A stretch of 64,000 bases of DNA from assembly GCF_900089775.1 (NCBI RefSeq), contig NZ_FLOB01000001.1, positions 372,001-436,000 on the forward strand, read 5' to 3'. Numbering within the stretch: position 1 is the first letter of the stretch; each line of letters opens with the position of its first letter. The translations under genes were made by a program, and so were the position numbers. This DNA comes from Marinomonas spartinae (lineage in GTDB: Bacteria; Pseudomonadota; Gammaproteobacteria; Pseudomonadales; Marinomonadaceae). The notes below the pieces were generated by a model. The model was not told the origin of the DNA, did no database searches, and was given only the letters and a program-made list of their open reading frames with translations. Shown piece after piece: positions 1 through 7,558 of this stretch.

Positions 1-271
1 CCGTTAACAGGCCTTCCAGTAGGCTGCTACGGAAGGGATCGCTTAAATGGGCCACGACGACGCCGATTAACTGGCTGCGCTTACGGTTCAGGCCTTGGGC
101 AAGAAAGTTAACTTGGTAGCCTAATTCTTCGGCGGCCTTTTGTACTTTTTCTCGTGTTGCTTGTGACACACTGCCATTGTTCGTTAATGTACGGGAGACC
201 GCTGCTCTAGAAACACCGGCTTTGTTAGCAACGTCTTGTGCCGTGACGGTTTGATGTTTTTTCTCGGACAT
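1..271 (-). CDS. LacI-family transcriptional regulator, partial (C-terminus off the left edge)
   Basis: The first 90 residues are visible. A LacI-type helix-turn-helix occupies about residues 8-30 (TAQDVANKAGVSRAAVSRTL), followed by the hinge region (VNFLAQGLNRKRSQLIGVVV) and the start of the periplasmic-binding-like effector domain (HLSDPF). The ATG at 271 has a good ribosome binding site, GAAAGGA. The gene lies 71 bases downstream of the metallo-hydrolase gene on the same strand and is probably co-transcribed with it. A perfect 14-base palindrome with a central CG, the usual form of a LacI-family operator, sits in front of the divergent ABC importer (1187-1200), so this protein probably represses the importer. 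LacI proteins usually sense sugars or sugar-like metabolites; the ligand here is unknown. Confidence 0.9.
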   Translation of the reverse strand, partial: MSEKKHQTVTAQDVANKAGVSRAAVSRTLTNNGSVSQATREKVQKAAEELGYQVNFLAQGLNRKRSQLIGVVVAHLSDPFRSSLLEGLLT

Positions 272-342
272 GATGATCCTTTCAGGACGGTATGAGTGAA
301 TAAAATCAAGGCATTGCTATCCAGTAAACGGGATGTGTTGCC

Positions 343-1080
343 CTAGGTTAAATCGAATGTCTGCCCATCCTGACTCAGAAATAATCGTGGCTCGTTGGTG
401 ATGCTCTGGCGAATCTGGGGTAATGCTTCATCAAAGCAGTGGTACAGGCCCAACTTGTTTAGATTGGATCGTGCTAATAAGCGTAAACAATCCGGTAAAT
501 CCCCATGGGATGCCTCTTTTGGCAATGAATGAAAAGCCGCACATTCCTGAAATGCCAAATCTGTATTGAGCATTAATGCTTCACTCTCGGGGGTAGGTCG
601 ACCATCCCCACTGTAGAAAAAGTGTCGATCATCAATGGTTAAGCGAATGGCTCGATTCGCCATTTCATGTTGCGTCAGGGCGGTTTTTATCGACCAATGA
701 CGCCACTGGAAGTCTTCTTCAATCTCGTGCCAACGGATCTCAAAACAAACATGGCGCTCCGGCCAGACTGCGAGCGCGACTAAGGATTCCAACGGCTCCT
801 GTTGTTCTTTTTGACAAAAAATATCCAGTGCTTGTGTGCGCTGCATACTTTTCCACTGATTGATTAGGGCCGCCAAACCAGAGCAATGATCAGGGTGGAT
901 ATGAGTGAAATAAATGGCTTGAATGGCATTTATATCAGTGTGACGTTGCCACAGAGCCCTTGGCACCGTTGGTCCACAGTCGATAAGCCATTGGTTTTTA
1001 TGCTTATCCTCAATCCGCACAGAAGAGGTATTATGGATTTTGGAAAAGGCACTACCGCAACCGATTACGTCGATTTTCAT
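343..1080 (-). CDS. Metallo-beta-lactamase-fold hydrolase (RNase Z / PhnP-like)
   Basis: A 245-residue cytoplasmic protein with the metal-binding HxHxDH motif at residues 60-65 (THIHPDHCSG), an N-terminal GCGSA turn, and a later SGDGRPT segment carrying the expected second-metal aspartate. Length and layout fit the RNase Z/PhnP phosphodiesterase branch rather than true beta-lactamases. It is transcribed away from an ABC importer and towards the lacI-type gene. The neighbourhood suggests it cleaves a phosphodiester or cyclic phosphate derived from the imported solute, but that is inference. The start at 1080 has only a weak upstream GGTGAGCAG site. Confidence 0.8.
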   Translation of the reverse strand: MKIDVIGCGSAFSKIHNTSSVRIEDKHKNQWLIDCGPTVPRALWQRHTDINAIQAIYFTHIHPDHCSGLAALINQWKSMQRTQALDIFCQKEQQEPLESLVALAVWPERHVCFEIRWHEIEEDFQWRHWSIKTALTQHEMANRAIRLTIDDRHFFYSGDGRPTPESEALMLNTDLAFQECAAFHSLPKEASHGDLPDCLRLLARSNLNKLGLYHCFDEALPQIRQSITNEPRLFLSQDGQTFDLT

Positions 1081-1186
1081 TTCTGCTCACCATACTGTCT
1101 TTTTAACTTAATTAAAATGTCACAAAGTTCCGACAAAGTAGGCACCAATAATGTCGCTTAGAGATTGCATTTTTTTTACAAAGCAG

Positions 1187-1200
1187 TGAACACGTGTTCA
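1187..1200. promoter_or_regulatory. Perfect 14-bp palindrome, probable LacI-family operator
   Basis: TGAACACGTGTTCA is a perfect even-symmetry palindrome with a central CG step, the typical form of a LacI-family operator. It lies 43 bases before the ABC ATPase start, in the 163-base region shared with the divergent hydrolase-lacI genes. A lacI-type gene lies close by, which makes autoregulation and control of the importer likely. Confidence 0.65.
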
Positions 1201-1243
1201 TTCTTTTAAAGCGACCACGTATTGGCACACTTTGGAGTGAAGT

Positions 1244-2332
1244 ATGACGCGTTTGCATATCGATAACCTGCAAGTTGGCTACGGTAATAAGCGGATATTA
1301 AACAACATCAGCTTGACGGTAGAGCAAGGCGAGATGATGGCGCTACTTGGTCCATCAGGTTGCGGTAAGACAACATTGTTAAACGCATTGTGTGGCTTTT
1401 TGCCAATAAAACAGGGCGATATTTTTGTAGGACAACGGACGATCAGTCACCTGCCTGCAGAAAAACGCAATATCACCATGGTGTTTCAAAGCTATGCACT
1501 TTGGCCGCATATGACCGTGGCGCAAAATATCGGATATGGTTTAAAGGTACAAAAGATCAAACAGAAAGAGATCCAAACACGGGTCAAAGCGTTACTCGAT
1601 ATTGTCAAATTAACGGGCTTAGAAGAAGAGAAGGTGACGGCGCTCTCCGGTGGACAACGTCAGCGAGTGGCGCTCGCCCGAGCATTAGCTATTCGCCCTG
1701 ACGTGCTGGTATTGGACGAGCCTCTATCCAATCTGGATGCCAAAGTCAGGCTGGCGGTTCGCCATGAAATCAAAGCCTTACAAAAACAACTAGGCTTTAC
1801 TTCACTGATTGTCACCCATGATCAAGAAGAGGCCTTAGTGATGGCGGATCGCGTTGCCATTTTGAACCAGGGTAATATTGAGCAAGTGGGGACGCCTGAA
1901 GCGATTTACCATGCCCCTGCTAGCGCCTTTGTGGCGGATTTTATGGGGGCGGACAATCATCTGACTTGGCCCATTCATCCATCCATGGTGGGGGATTCAT
2001 CGGTGATTACTATTTCTCATACTGACGTATCCCAACAGAGACAGTGCCAAATCTACTTTCGCAGCGAGGATGTATCGCTGTCCCCTCGTCTCACCGATGA
2101 TGACAAAATAAGCGGGCTAATGATCCTAGGGGAGGTCATGCACAGTGCGTTTTTAGGTCATGACTACCGAATTAGTGTGCGTTGCGGAGCGCACACTTTT
2201 CAGGCGAATTACCAAGATAATTTGCCGGAAGCAACCTCCGTCAGACTACATGTTCCAGCTCATGCGCTGCATATCTTCGATCATCCAAGCGAAGCAAGCA
2301 ACGCGCCACTCTCTAACGCCGTATCAGTCTAA
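1244..2332 (+). CDS. ABC importer ATP-binding protein (PotA/FbpC type)
   Basis: A 362-residue ATPase. Walker A is GPSGCGKTT at 36-44, the Q-loop is at FQSYALWP, the ABC signature LSGGQRQ is at 134-140, Walker B VLVLDEP is at 154-160, and the H-loop histidine is at 192. The roughly 110 residues after the ATPase core form a TOBE-like regulatory domain, as in the polyamine, iron and 2-aminoethylphosphonate importer class. It is the first gene of a four-gene importer operon, and the binding-protein gene starts 16 bases after its stop. The substrate cannot be read from the ATPase. Confidence 0.93.
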   Translation: MTRLHIDNLQVGYGNKRILNNISLTVEQGEMMALLGPSGCGKTTLLNALCGFLPIKQGDIFVGQRTISHLPAEKRNITMVFQSYALWPHMTVAQNIGYGLKVQKIKQKEIQTRVKALLDIVKLTGLEEEKVTALSGGQRQRVALARALAIRPDVLVLDEPLSNLDAKVRLAVRHEIKALQKQLGFTSLIVTHDQEEALVMADRVAILNQGNIEQVGTPEAIYHAPASAFVADFMGADNHLTWPIHPSMVGDSSVITISHTDVSQQRQCQIYFRSEDVSLSPRLTDDDKISGLMILGEVMHSAFLGHDYRISVRCGAHTFQANYQDNLPEATSVRLHVPAHALHIFDHPSEASNAPLSNAVSV

Positions 2333-2348
2333 TCCATGAGGGATAATC

Positions 2349-3497
2349 ATGTTTACTAGAACTAGCATTGCCGTGTTTGCCGCCATCGGTCTTACTTCAG
2401 TGATCAGTGCCGCCCACGGGGAAACCGTATTAAATGTTGCCTCTGCTGGTAGCCAAAATATGGTGGATTATGTCAAAACCTATCTAGCGCCAAAATTCGA
2501 GGCGACGCATCCGGGGGTGACAATCAACGTCATTGGTACAGGCCCTGGTGATGCAGGATCACAGAAAATATATGAAAAACTGTCGGCTCAAAAAGACAGT
2601 AACCAGCCAACATGGGACATCGATGTCGCCGTTGTCCATCAAAAAATGGGTGGCGAAATGGTCAAAGATGACCTGCTTGCGAAGTATCGTTCACAGATCG
2701 ATACTGGCAAATTAGTGTCTCGTGACAGTGCTAAAAATGCCCTAGGAACAAACGTTAATGGCTATGTTATGCCGATGTTTCACAGCCAAACAGCCATTGC
2801 CTACAACAGTGATTTTGTGAAGCACCCGCCGACCTCCTACAACCAGCTGGTGACCTGGACGCAACAGCATCCAAAGGCGTTTGGTTATAACGGCATTAAA
2901 AATGGCATGTCAGGGGTGAGTTTTGTGACAGGTTGGATTTACGCCTACGGTACCAATGCCAAAACCTTATCGAGCGAACCTTACAATAAGGCGAATGAGG
3001 CCAATTGGAAGAGTGCGTTTGCAAAGCTTAAGGCGTTCAATAAAAACGTTACCTTCACGCCGGGCAATGCGGGGACATTAGATATGCTCAACCGCGGAGA
3101 GATTTTCATGGGCCCCGTTTGGGTCGATATGTTCTATAGCTGGAAAGCTCAAGGCAAAATTCCCCCTTCGATGAAGCTGAGCTTGATTGCCCCCGGTATG
3201 CCTGGCCAACCTATGTATTATGTGATTCCCAAAAAAGCGGCTCATCCCGAATTGGCGCGCCAATTTATTGAACTGGCGACCAGCCCAGAAGTGCAAGCAC
3301 AGGGCATTGTGAAGCGCTTTAATTGGTACCCAGGGATTGATGCGAAATACGTGAAAAGTAAGCTGGATAAGGCGACTTGGAACAAATTGTTTGCCGAAAT
3401 TACCCCCGAAGATTTATCGAAATATGGCAAAAGTTTCCCTATTGCCCAGTATTTTGATGACATCAAAGAGGGTTATGAGCGCCAAGTGTCAAATTAA
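2349..3497 (+). CDS. ABC importer periplasmic solute-binding protein
   Basis: A 382-residue extracellular solute-binding protein with a clear Sec signal peptide (residues 1-24, cleavage after SAAHG). The mature protein starts with ETVLNVASAGSQNMVDYV and has the type 2 periplasmic-binding fold expected of iron, polyamine and phosphonate binding proteins. It captures the substrate for the two permeases downstream. A strong hairpin in the gap before the permease genes probably raises its mRNA level above theirs. LacI control and a phosphodiesterase-like neighbour hint at a phosphorylated or sugar-like solute, but the ligand is unassigned. Confidence 0.88.
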   Translation: MFTRTSIAVFAAIGLTSVISAAHGETVLNVASAGSQNMVDYVKTYLAPKFEATHPGVTINVIGTGPGDAGSQKIYEKLSAQKDSNQPTWDIDVAVVHQKMGGEMVKDDLLAKYRSQIDTGKLVSRDSAKNALGTNVNGYVMPMFHSQTAIAYNSDFVKHPPTSYNQLVTWTQQHPKAFGYNGIKNGMSGVSFVTGWIYAYGTNAKTLSSEPYNKANEANWKSAFAKLKAFNKNVTFTPGNAGTLDMLNRGEIFMGPVWVDMFYSWKAQGKIPPSMKLSLIAPGMPGQPMYYVIPKKAAHPELARQFIELATSPEVQAQGIVKRFNWYPGIDAKYVKSKLDKATWNKLFAEITPEDLSKYGKSFPIAQYFDDIKEGYERQVSN

Positions 3498-3516
3498 TAC
3501 GGTTAGCATGACTAAC

Positions 3517-3550
3517 ATAGCAAGCGAGCAAGATGTGACTCGCTTGCTAT
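3517..3550. repeat. 12-bp perfect inverted repeat (mRNA-stabilising hairpin)
   Basis: ATAGCAAGCGAG and CTCGCTTGCTAT pair perfectly around a 10-base loop, between the solute-binding protein stop and the first permease. No T-run follows, so it is not a full terminator. Hairpins in this position, as after malE, commonly protect upstream mRNA and give more binding protein than permease. Confidence 0.75.
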
Positions 3551-3591
3551 TGATTTGAACTCCATCGATTGAGAGACACAGGTTTTATCTT

Positions 3592-4425
3592 ATGCAACAA
3601 AAAGAAGCGCAGAAACTTTGGCTCATTGCCCCCGCCGCTCTCATGGTGAGTCTTTTCTTCTTATACCCTTTGTGCTTTTCGCTTTATTCAGCAGTGACTC
3701 TAGATGGAGCGCTAACTTTAAGCCACTTGGATAAGGCGTTCGAGCTGTACTCAAAGGACATGCTGTTTACCGTCATTATTGTGCTGGTGTCCGTGATGTT
3801 ATTGGCTATTTTATCGATTAGCATTGCAGCATTGATTACCTTGTCGCCCTTTCGTTCGGTGGTGGGCATATTGGGGTTTTTATACCGACTGCCTTTGTTT
3901 ATTCCTTTTATTGTGGCCGCGCAAATGATGCGCACCTTTTTGGCCAAAAATGGCTTAATGAATAATGCGTTTGTGGCCTCAGGATTGATGACGCCCATGG
4001 ATACCATCTCTTTTTTGGGCTGGAGTGGCATTATTATCACCTTTGTGTGGAAGCAGTTGGCTTTTTCGACATTATTAATTTCTGGTGCCATGGCGGCGTT
4101 GGATGACGCGCAAATTCGAGCAGCACGTAATTTGGGGGCATCACGGTTGCGTATTTTATTTGGCATCATTTTACCGCAAATCGCCCCTTCTCTAGGGGTA
4201 GCGTTGGTCTTATCGACCGTCACCATGATGTCTGTTTTGTCAGTGCCCATGATGATTGGTACGGGTACACCAACCATGATCAGCGCGGATATGGCCTTCC
4301 GAGTGGACTCTTACGGAGACTATCATGTGGCGAATGCCTTGGGCTTGGTGTCTTACCTGATTTGTGCGGGGCTGGCCTGGTTTTATCTACGTCAAAGTCT
4401 AAAAGACAAAGGAGCCACAGCATGA
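3592..4425 (+). CDS. ABC importer permease subunit 1
   Basis: A 277-residue inner-membrane protein with about six transmembrane helices. The cytoplasmic EAA-type loop (AARNLGASRLRILFGI) contacts the ATPase. The N-terminal helix APAALMVSLFFLYPLCF matches PotB/FbpB-type permeases. The stop overlaps the next permease start in an ATGA, so translation of the two is coupled. It would form a heterodimeric channel with the product of the next gene. Confidence 0.9.
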   Translation: MQQKEAQKLWLIAPAALMVSLFFLYPLCFSLYSAVTLDGALTLSHLDKAFELYSKDMLFTVIIVLVSVMLLAILSISIAALITLSPFRSVVGILGFLYRLPLFIPFIVAAQMMRTFLAKNGLMNNAFVASGLMTPMDTISFLGWSGIIITFVWKQLAFSTLLISGAMAALDDAQIRAARNLGASRLRILFGIILPQIAPSLGVALVLSTVTMMSVLSVPMMIGTGTPTMISADMAFRVDSYGDYHVANALGLVSYLICAGLAWFYLRQSLKDKGATA

Positions 4426-5282
4426 TGGTGGCGCAAAGTGTCTCTAACAACATAGTATTAAAGCGGTTAAAACGTCTGCCGTTTGCAAGTAGCTTTTGGC
4501 TACAAATGCTGTTTATTCTGATTTTTTCTTTGTTATTGTTTGGCCCTATTATCAACTTATTGATTTGGACCATCACCGAAGTCTGGTACTTCCCCCATGC
4601 CCTACCGACTCAATGGGGATTCAAATATTGGCATCAGGTCTTTAACCCTTACAGCGATGTGTCTGGCTCCTTGTTAACCAGTCTGCTGATTGCCGTATTG
4701 ACCGTTGGGGTGTGTTTATTGGTGTCTGTTCCGGCGGGTTATGCCTTATCGAAGCGTAGCATGCCATGGCGTGTTTTTTGGATGTTGTTATTTTTGATCC
4801 CACAGGCCTTCCCGAACTTAACCGTGTACATGAACATTGCCCGTCTTTTCTATGGCTTTGGTTTAAATGGCACGTTATTGGGCGTGGTATTGGTTCACAG
4901 TGTTCACGGCTTAATGTTTTCCGTTTGGATCAGTGTGGCGGCGTTTTCAGCAACAGACCCCTTGTTGGAGCGGGCCTCACGTAACTTGGGCGCAGGACCG
5001 TTTTATACGTTTTTTCATATCGTGCTGCCTCAAGCGGCACCGGGGATTATGGCGAGTTGTATTTTTGTGTTCTTAGAGTCGTTGGACGAGTTTACCGGCA
5101 CTTTCTTTGTTGGTGCGCCAGACATCACGACGCTGCCGCTTCTTCTCTACAGTGCAAGTATGGAAGGTAACTATCAAATTGCCTCGATTACTGCTCTGAT
5201 TCTGCTGGTACCCTCTATTTTATTCATGGTGGTGATCCACAAATTTATGAAACCTGAGATGCTAGCGAAACTGGGCAAATAA
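4422..5282 (+). CDS. ABC importer permease subunit 2
   Basis: A 286-residue permease with about six transmembrane helices and a second EAA loop (RASRNLGAGPFYTFFHIVLP). The start was placed at ATG 4422 because it overlaps the upstream stop (ATGA) and follows a GGAG site at 4411. A longer reading from 4362 would add 20 polar residues inside the previous gene with no ribosome site. It is the last gene of the importer operon. The short hairpin at 5296-5312, between it and the convergent GNAT gene, is a weak terminator candidate. Confidence 0.9.
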   Translation: MMVAQSVSNNIVLKRLKRLPFASSFWLQMLFILIFSLLLFGPIINLLIWTITEVWYFPHALPTQWGFKYWHQVFNPYSDVSGSLLTSLLIAVLTVGVCLLVSVPAGYALSKRSMPWRVFWMLLFLIPQAFPNLTVYMNIARLFYGFGLNGTLLGVVLVHSVHGLMFSVWISVAAFSATDPLLERASRNLGAGPFYTFFHIVLPQAAPGIMASCIFVFLESLDEFTGTFFVGAPDITTLPLLLYSASMEGNYQIASITALILLVPSILFMVVIHKFMKPEMLAKLGK

Positions 5283-5308
5283 AATTTCAGGTCGCCTAAA
5301 GCGAGGCT

Positions 5309-5848
5309 TTAGAAGGTGCGCACCATAATGGCCTTATTGACCCCTTTATCCTGTATTGTGTGTAACACTGCAAATTCGTGTTTTAAATACAGGGTAATAT
5401 TGTGTTGTTCGCATTGCAGGTAAAGAGAGGGAATCTCCTGCGTTTTCGCATGAGCAAACGCGTGGGTTAAAATAACGGACGAGTAGCCCTTACCTCGTTC
5501 CGCTGGTGGAACATATACCCCTCCAAGCCAGTGTTGGTAGTCTGGGTAGCCAGAATGCTCGTGAAACTTTAATTCTGCCACCGCGAGCAGAGTCTCTTTA
5601 TCATGCAGCACAAACGTTAGAGGAAACGCTCGCCGGCTTTGCGCCATGGTGGTGACCTTGTTCTCAACATCCACAGCGGATTTGCCTGGCGGCATTAAAT
5701 ACCCCCATTCACTGAAATACCACTGAGCAATAGTGGGAATAAAGTGTTTTTGATCAGCTAAAAATGACACCTCCAAAGTACTATTATCTTGTTTTTCCAT
5801 CTCTTTCATAAAAGCATCAAAGGAAGAACCGATATGCTTGTTAGCCAT
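5309..5848 (-). CDS. GNAT-family N-acetyltransferase
   Basis: A 179-residue protein. The acetyl-CoA binding motif is at GGVYVPPAERGKGYSSVIL, followed by a conserved beta-strand and helix (LYLQCEQHNITLYLKHEF). The start at 5848 is supported by AAGGAG eight bases upstream. The first 18 residues (KHIGSSFDAFMKE) are not part of the GNAT fold and resemble the start of HigA-type antitoxins, so this may be a leftover or fused leader. The acceptor substrate is unknown. Confidence 0.82.
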   Translation of the reverse strand: MANKHIGSSFDAFMKEMEKQDNSTLEVSFLADQKHFIPTIAQWYFSEWGYLMPPGKSAVDVENKVTTMAQSRRAFPLTFVLHDKETLLAVAELKFHEHSGYPDYQHWLGGVYVPPAERGKGYSSVILTHAFAHAKTQEIPSLYLQCEQHNITLYLKHEFAVLHTIQDKGVNKAIMVRTF

Positions 5849-5981
5849 TTTTGACTCCTTATTCTATTAGGTCTAACGCAGATTCGTCTTCGTTTATTGT
5901 CTTCATACTTTGATCGCGTCAATTTTATAGGTGTTGATGTAGCCTATTTATTTCTATGGATAAGCGCAATTCAAAAAGCCA

Positions 5982-6016
5982 AAAACCGACTCTCAGTGTT
6001 ATCTGATGTCGGTTTT
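5982..6016 (-). terminator. Intrinsic terminator after the DUF2892 gene
   Basis: The stem AAAACCGAC / GTCGGTTTT is followed by a T-run when read on the minus strand. It lies 31 bases past the stop of the small membrane protein gene. Confidence 0.7.
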
Positions 6017-6046
6017 GATTGTTAGGGCCGTTATTTTAAGGCCGAG

Positions 6047-6235
6047 CTACTTCTCTTTGTCGCAGGTTGAAACGCCAAACGGGATGTAAGCTGGGCAAAT
6101 TTTAAAGATACCTGTGCCAATGAGAACCACACCGATCAAGCCCCACCATGAATGAAAATAGACGCCTAGTGCAAGAACGATGGCGCCTGCTATGATTCTA
6201 GCTATTCGATCTGTCTTACCTACGTTACATTTCAT
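6047..6235 (-). CDS. DUF2892 (YgaP-type) small membrane protein
   Basis: A 62-residue protein with two transmembrane helices (IARIIAGAIVLALGVYF and WGLIGVVLIGTGIFKI). The family signature CPAYIPFGVSTC, with two cysteines, is at the C-terminus. The N-terminal MKCNVGKTDRIAR is also typical. In E. coli YgaP this domain is fused to a rhodanese; here it stands alone, as is common in marine bacteria. Its function is not established. Confidence 0.85.
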   Translation of the reverse strand: MKCNVGKTDRIARIIAGAIVLALGVYFHSWWGLIGVVLIGTGIFKICPAYIPFGVSTCDKEK

Positions 6236-6415
6236 CGCTTTCTCCTGTTAGGTTTATTATGAATCGTGCTACGAAAACAAATAAAACAAACACCTGTGCA
6301 ATCCCTTTGGTTTCACCATACGCCCTATGCTGGAGGTAAGCTAAAGCTTTAGAGGTTAATTGATCGTTTTTTGATCTATGTTATGGAGATCGACGGGTCT
6401 AAAGGGATTAACGAT

Positions 6416-6451
6416 AAAAATGACCTCACGTTTAATATCGGAGGTCTTTTT
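6416..6451 (-). terminator. Intrinsic terminator after the hydroxyacid dehydrogenase gene
   Basis: The stem GACCTC / GAGGTC is flanked by A5 and T5, so it can work in both directions. Read on the minus strand it lies 60 bases after the dehydrogenase stop. Confidence 0.65.
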
Positions 6452-6510
6452 AGGGCTGGTTAGAAGACATGTTAAGTGCCTTGAGCGTGCCCAAGCCATG
6501 ATTTGGCACT

Positions 6511-7398
6511 CTATTCTGCCTGCGAACTCTGCTTGATGGCTTTGACTAGAACCGATGTATCCATACGGCCAAGGCCTTGTTGCTGAAGTTTGGCATAGTG
6601 TTGATCTACTTCATGGGTCATTGTTAGATCAAGCGAGTGTTGCTTGGCTTCATCAAGGGCGATCCCTAAGTCTTTACGCATCCAATCAATCGCGAAACCA
6701 AAATCAAATTCATCTTTTGCCATGGTTGCTAAGCGGTTGGCCATTTGCCATGAGCCTGCTGCGCCATGTTGTAAGGTGTTGACGACTTGAGAGATGTCTA
6801 GATTGGAGGCTTCGGCGAGCATGAGCGCTTCGCTTAGACCTTGAAGGACACCTGCAATGCAAATTTGATTGACCATTTTGCAGCGTTGTCCTTGACCCGC
6901 AACCCCCATAAGCTGTATTTGTTTTGCATAGGCGTTCATTGCGATGCTTGCTTTGTCAAAGGTTTGCTGATCGCCACCACACATAATGGTTAATTGACCA
7001 TTTTCGGCCCCCGCTTGGCCGCCAGATACTGGGGCGTCGATAAAGTGGAGGCCATGAGTTTGGCATGCGAGGTTGAGCTCTTCGGCTAATAAGGCCGAGG
7101 TGGTGGTGTGATCGATCAAAATCGCATCCTGTTTCATGCCAGCTAAGGCACCGTCTTCTCCGTACACCACGCTACGCACATCGTCATCGTTGCCGACACA
7201 AATGCACACAATATCGGCGTTTTTTGCGGCTTGAGCCGGAGTGTCTGCTGCGCTGCCTGAATACTCATTTACCCATTTTTGCGCTTTCGCCGCTGAGCGG
7301 TTATAGACAGTGACGGCGTGTCCTGCTTTTGCTAAATGACCTGCCATTGGGTAACCCATAACGCCTAGACCAAGAAAGGTGATGGTTAACTGATCCAT
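6511..7398 (-). CDS. NAD(P)-dependent beta-hydroxyacid dehydrogenase (3-hydroxyisobutyrate / tartronate semialdehyde reductase family)
   Basis: A 295-residue protein. The N-terminal Rossmann motif is GLGVMGYPMAGHL, the substrate-binding motif is DAPVSGGQAGAENG, and the catalytic-lysine segment is GQRCKMVNQ near residue 175. Family enzymes reversibly oxidise 3-hydroxyisobutyrate, tartronate semialdehyde or related beta-hydroxyacids. It is divergent from a MocR-type aminotransferase-like regulator 160 bases away, which suggests amine or amino-acid-linked control. The exact substrate is not resolvable from motifs. Confidence 0.88.
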   Translation of the reverse strand: MDQLTITFLGLGVMGYPMAGHLAKAGHAVTVYNRSAAKAQKWVNEYSGSAADTPAQAAKNADIVCICVGNDDDVRSVVYGEDGALAGMKQDAILIDHTTTSALLAEELNLACQTHGLHFIDAPVSGGQAGAENGQLTIMCGGDQQTFDKASIAMNAYAKQIQLMGVAGQGQRCKMVNQICIAGVLQGLSEALMLAEASNLDISQVVNTLQHGAAGSWQMANRLATMAKDEFDFGFAIDWMRKDLGIALDEAKQHSLDLTMTHEVDQHYAKLQQQGLGRMDTSVLVKAIKQSSQAE

Positions 7399-7461
7399 GA
7401 TTGCATCCTTTTTGCTTTTGAGTGAGTGACTTGATCATATTTTATCTAAATGACATATGTC

Positions 7462-7514
7462 AATTATAAAGTTTGATTAACATTGACGCATATATCTCGA
7501 TGGTAATTATAAAG
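7462..7514. promoter_or_regulatory. Candidate MocR direct-repeat operator region
   Basis: The 10-mer AATTATAAAG occurs twice in the same orientation (7462-7471 and 7505-7514), 43 bases apart or about four helical turns. Just before it is a perfect 12-bp palindrome, TGACATATGTCA, at 7451-7462. MocR regulators such as GabR bind spaced direct repeats. One copy could instead be a -10 element. Confidence 0.35.
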
Positions 7515-7558
7515 GCCTTGCATTACACTCCTCGAAACGTTCAAAAAAGGGTTGCTAG

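Noticed and set aside
3684..4277. Long minus-strand open frame opposite the first permease gene
   Set aside because: It lies wholly inside a permease gene with EAA motif on the other strand and has no ribosome site or known domain; it is a mirror of codon bias.
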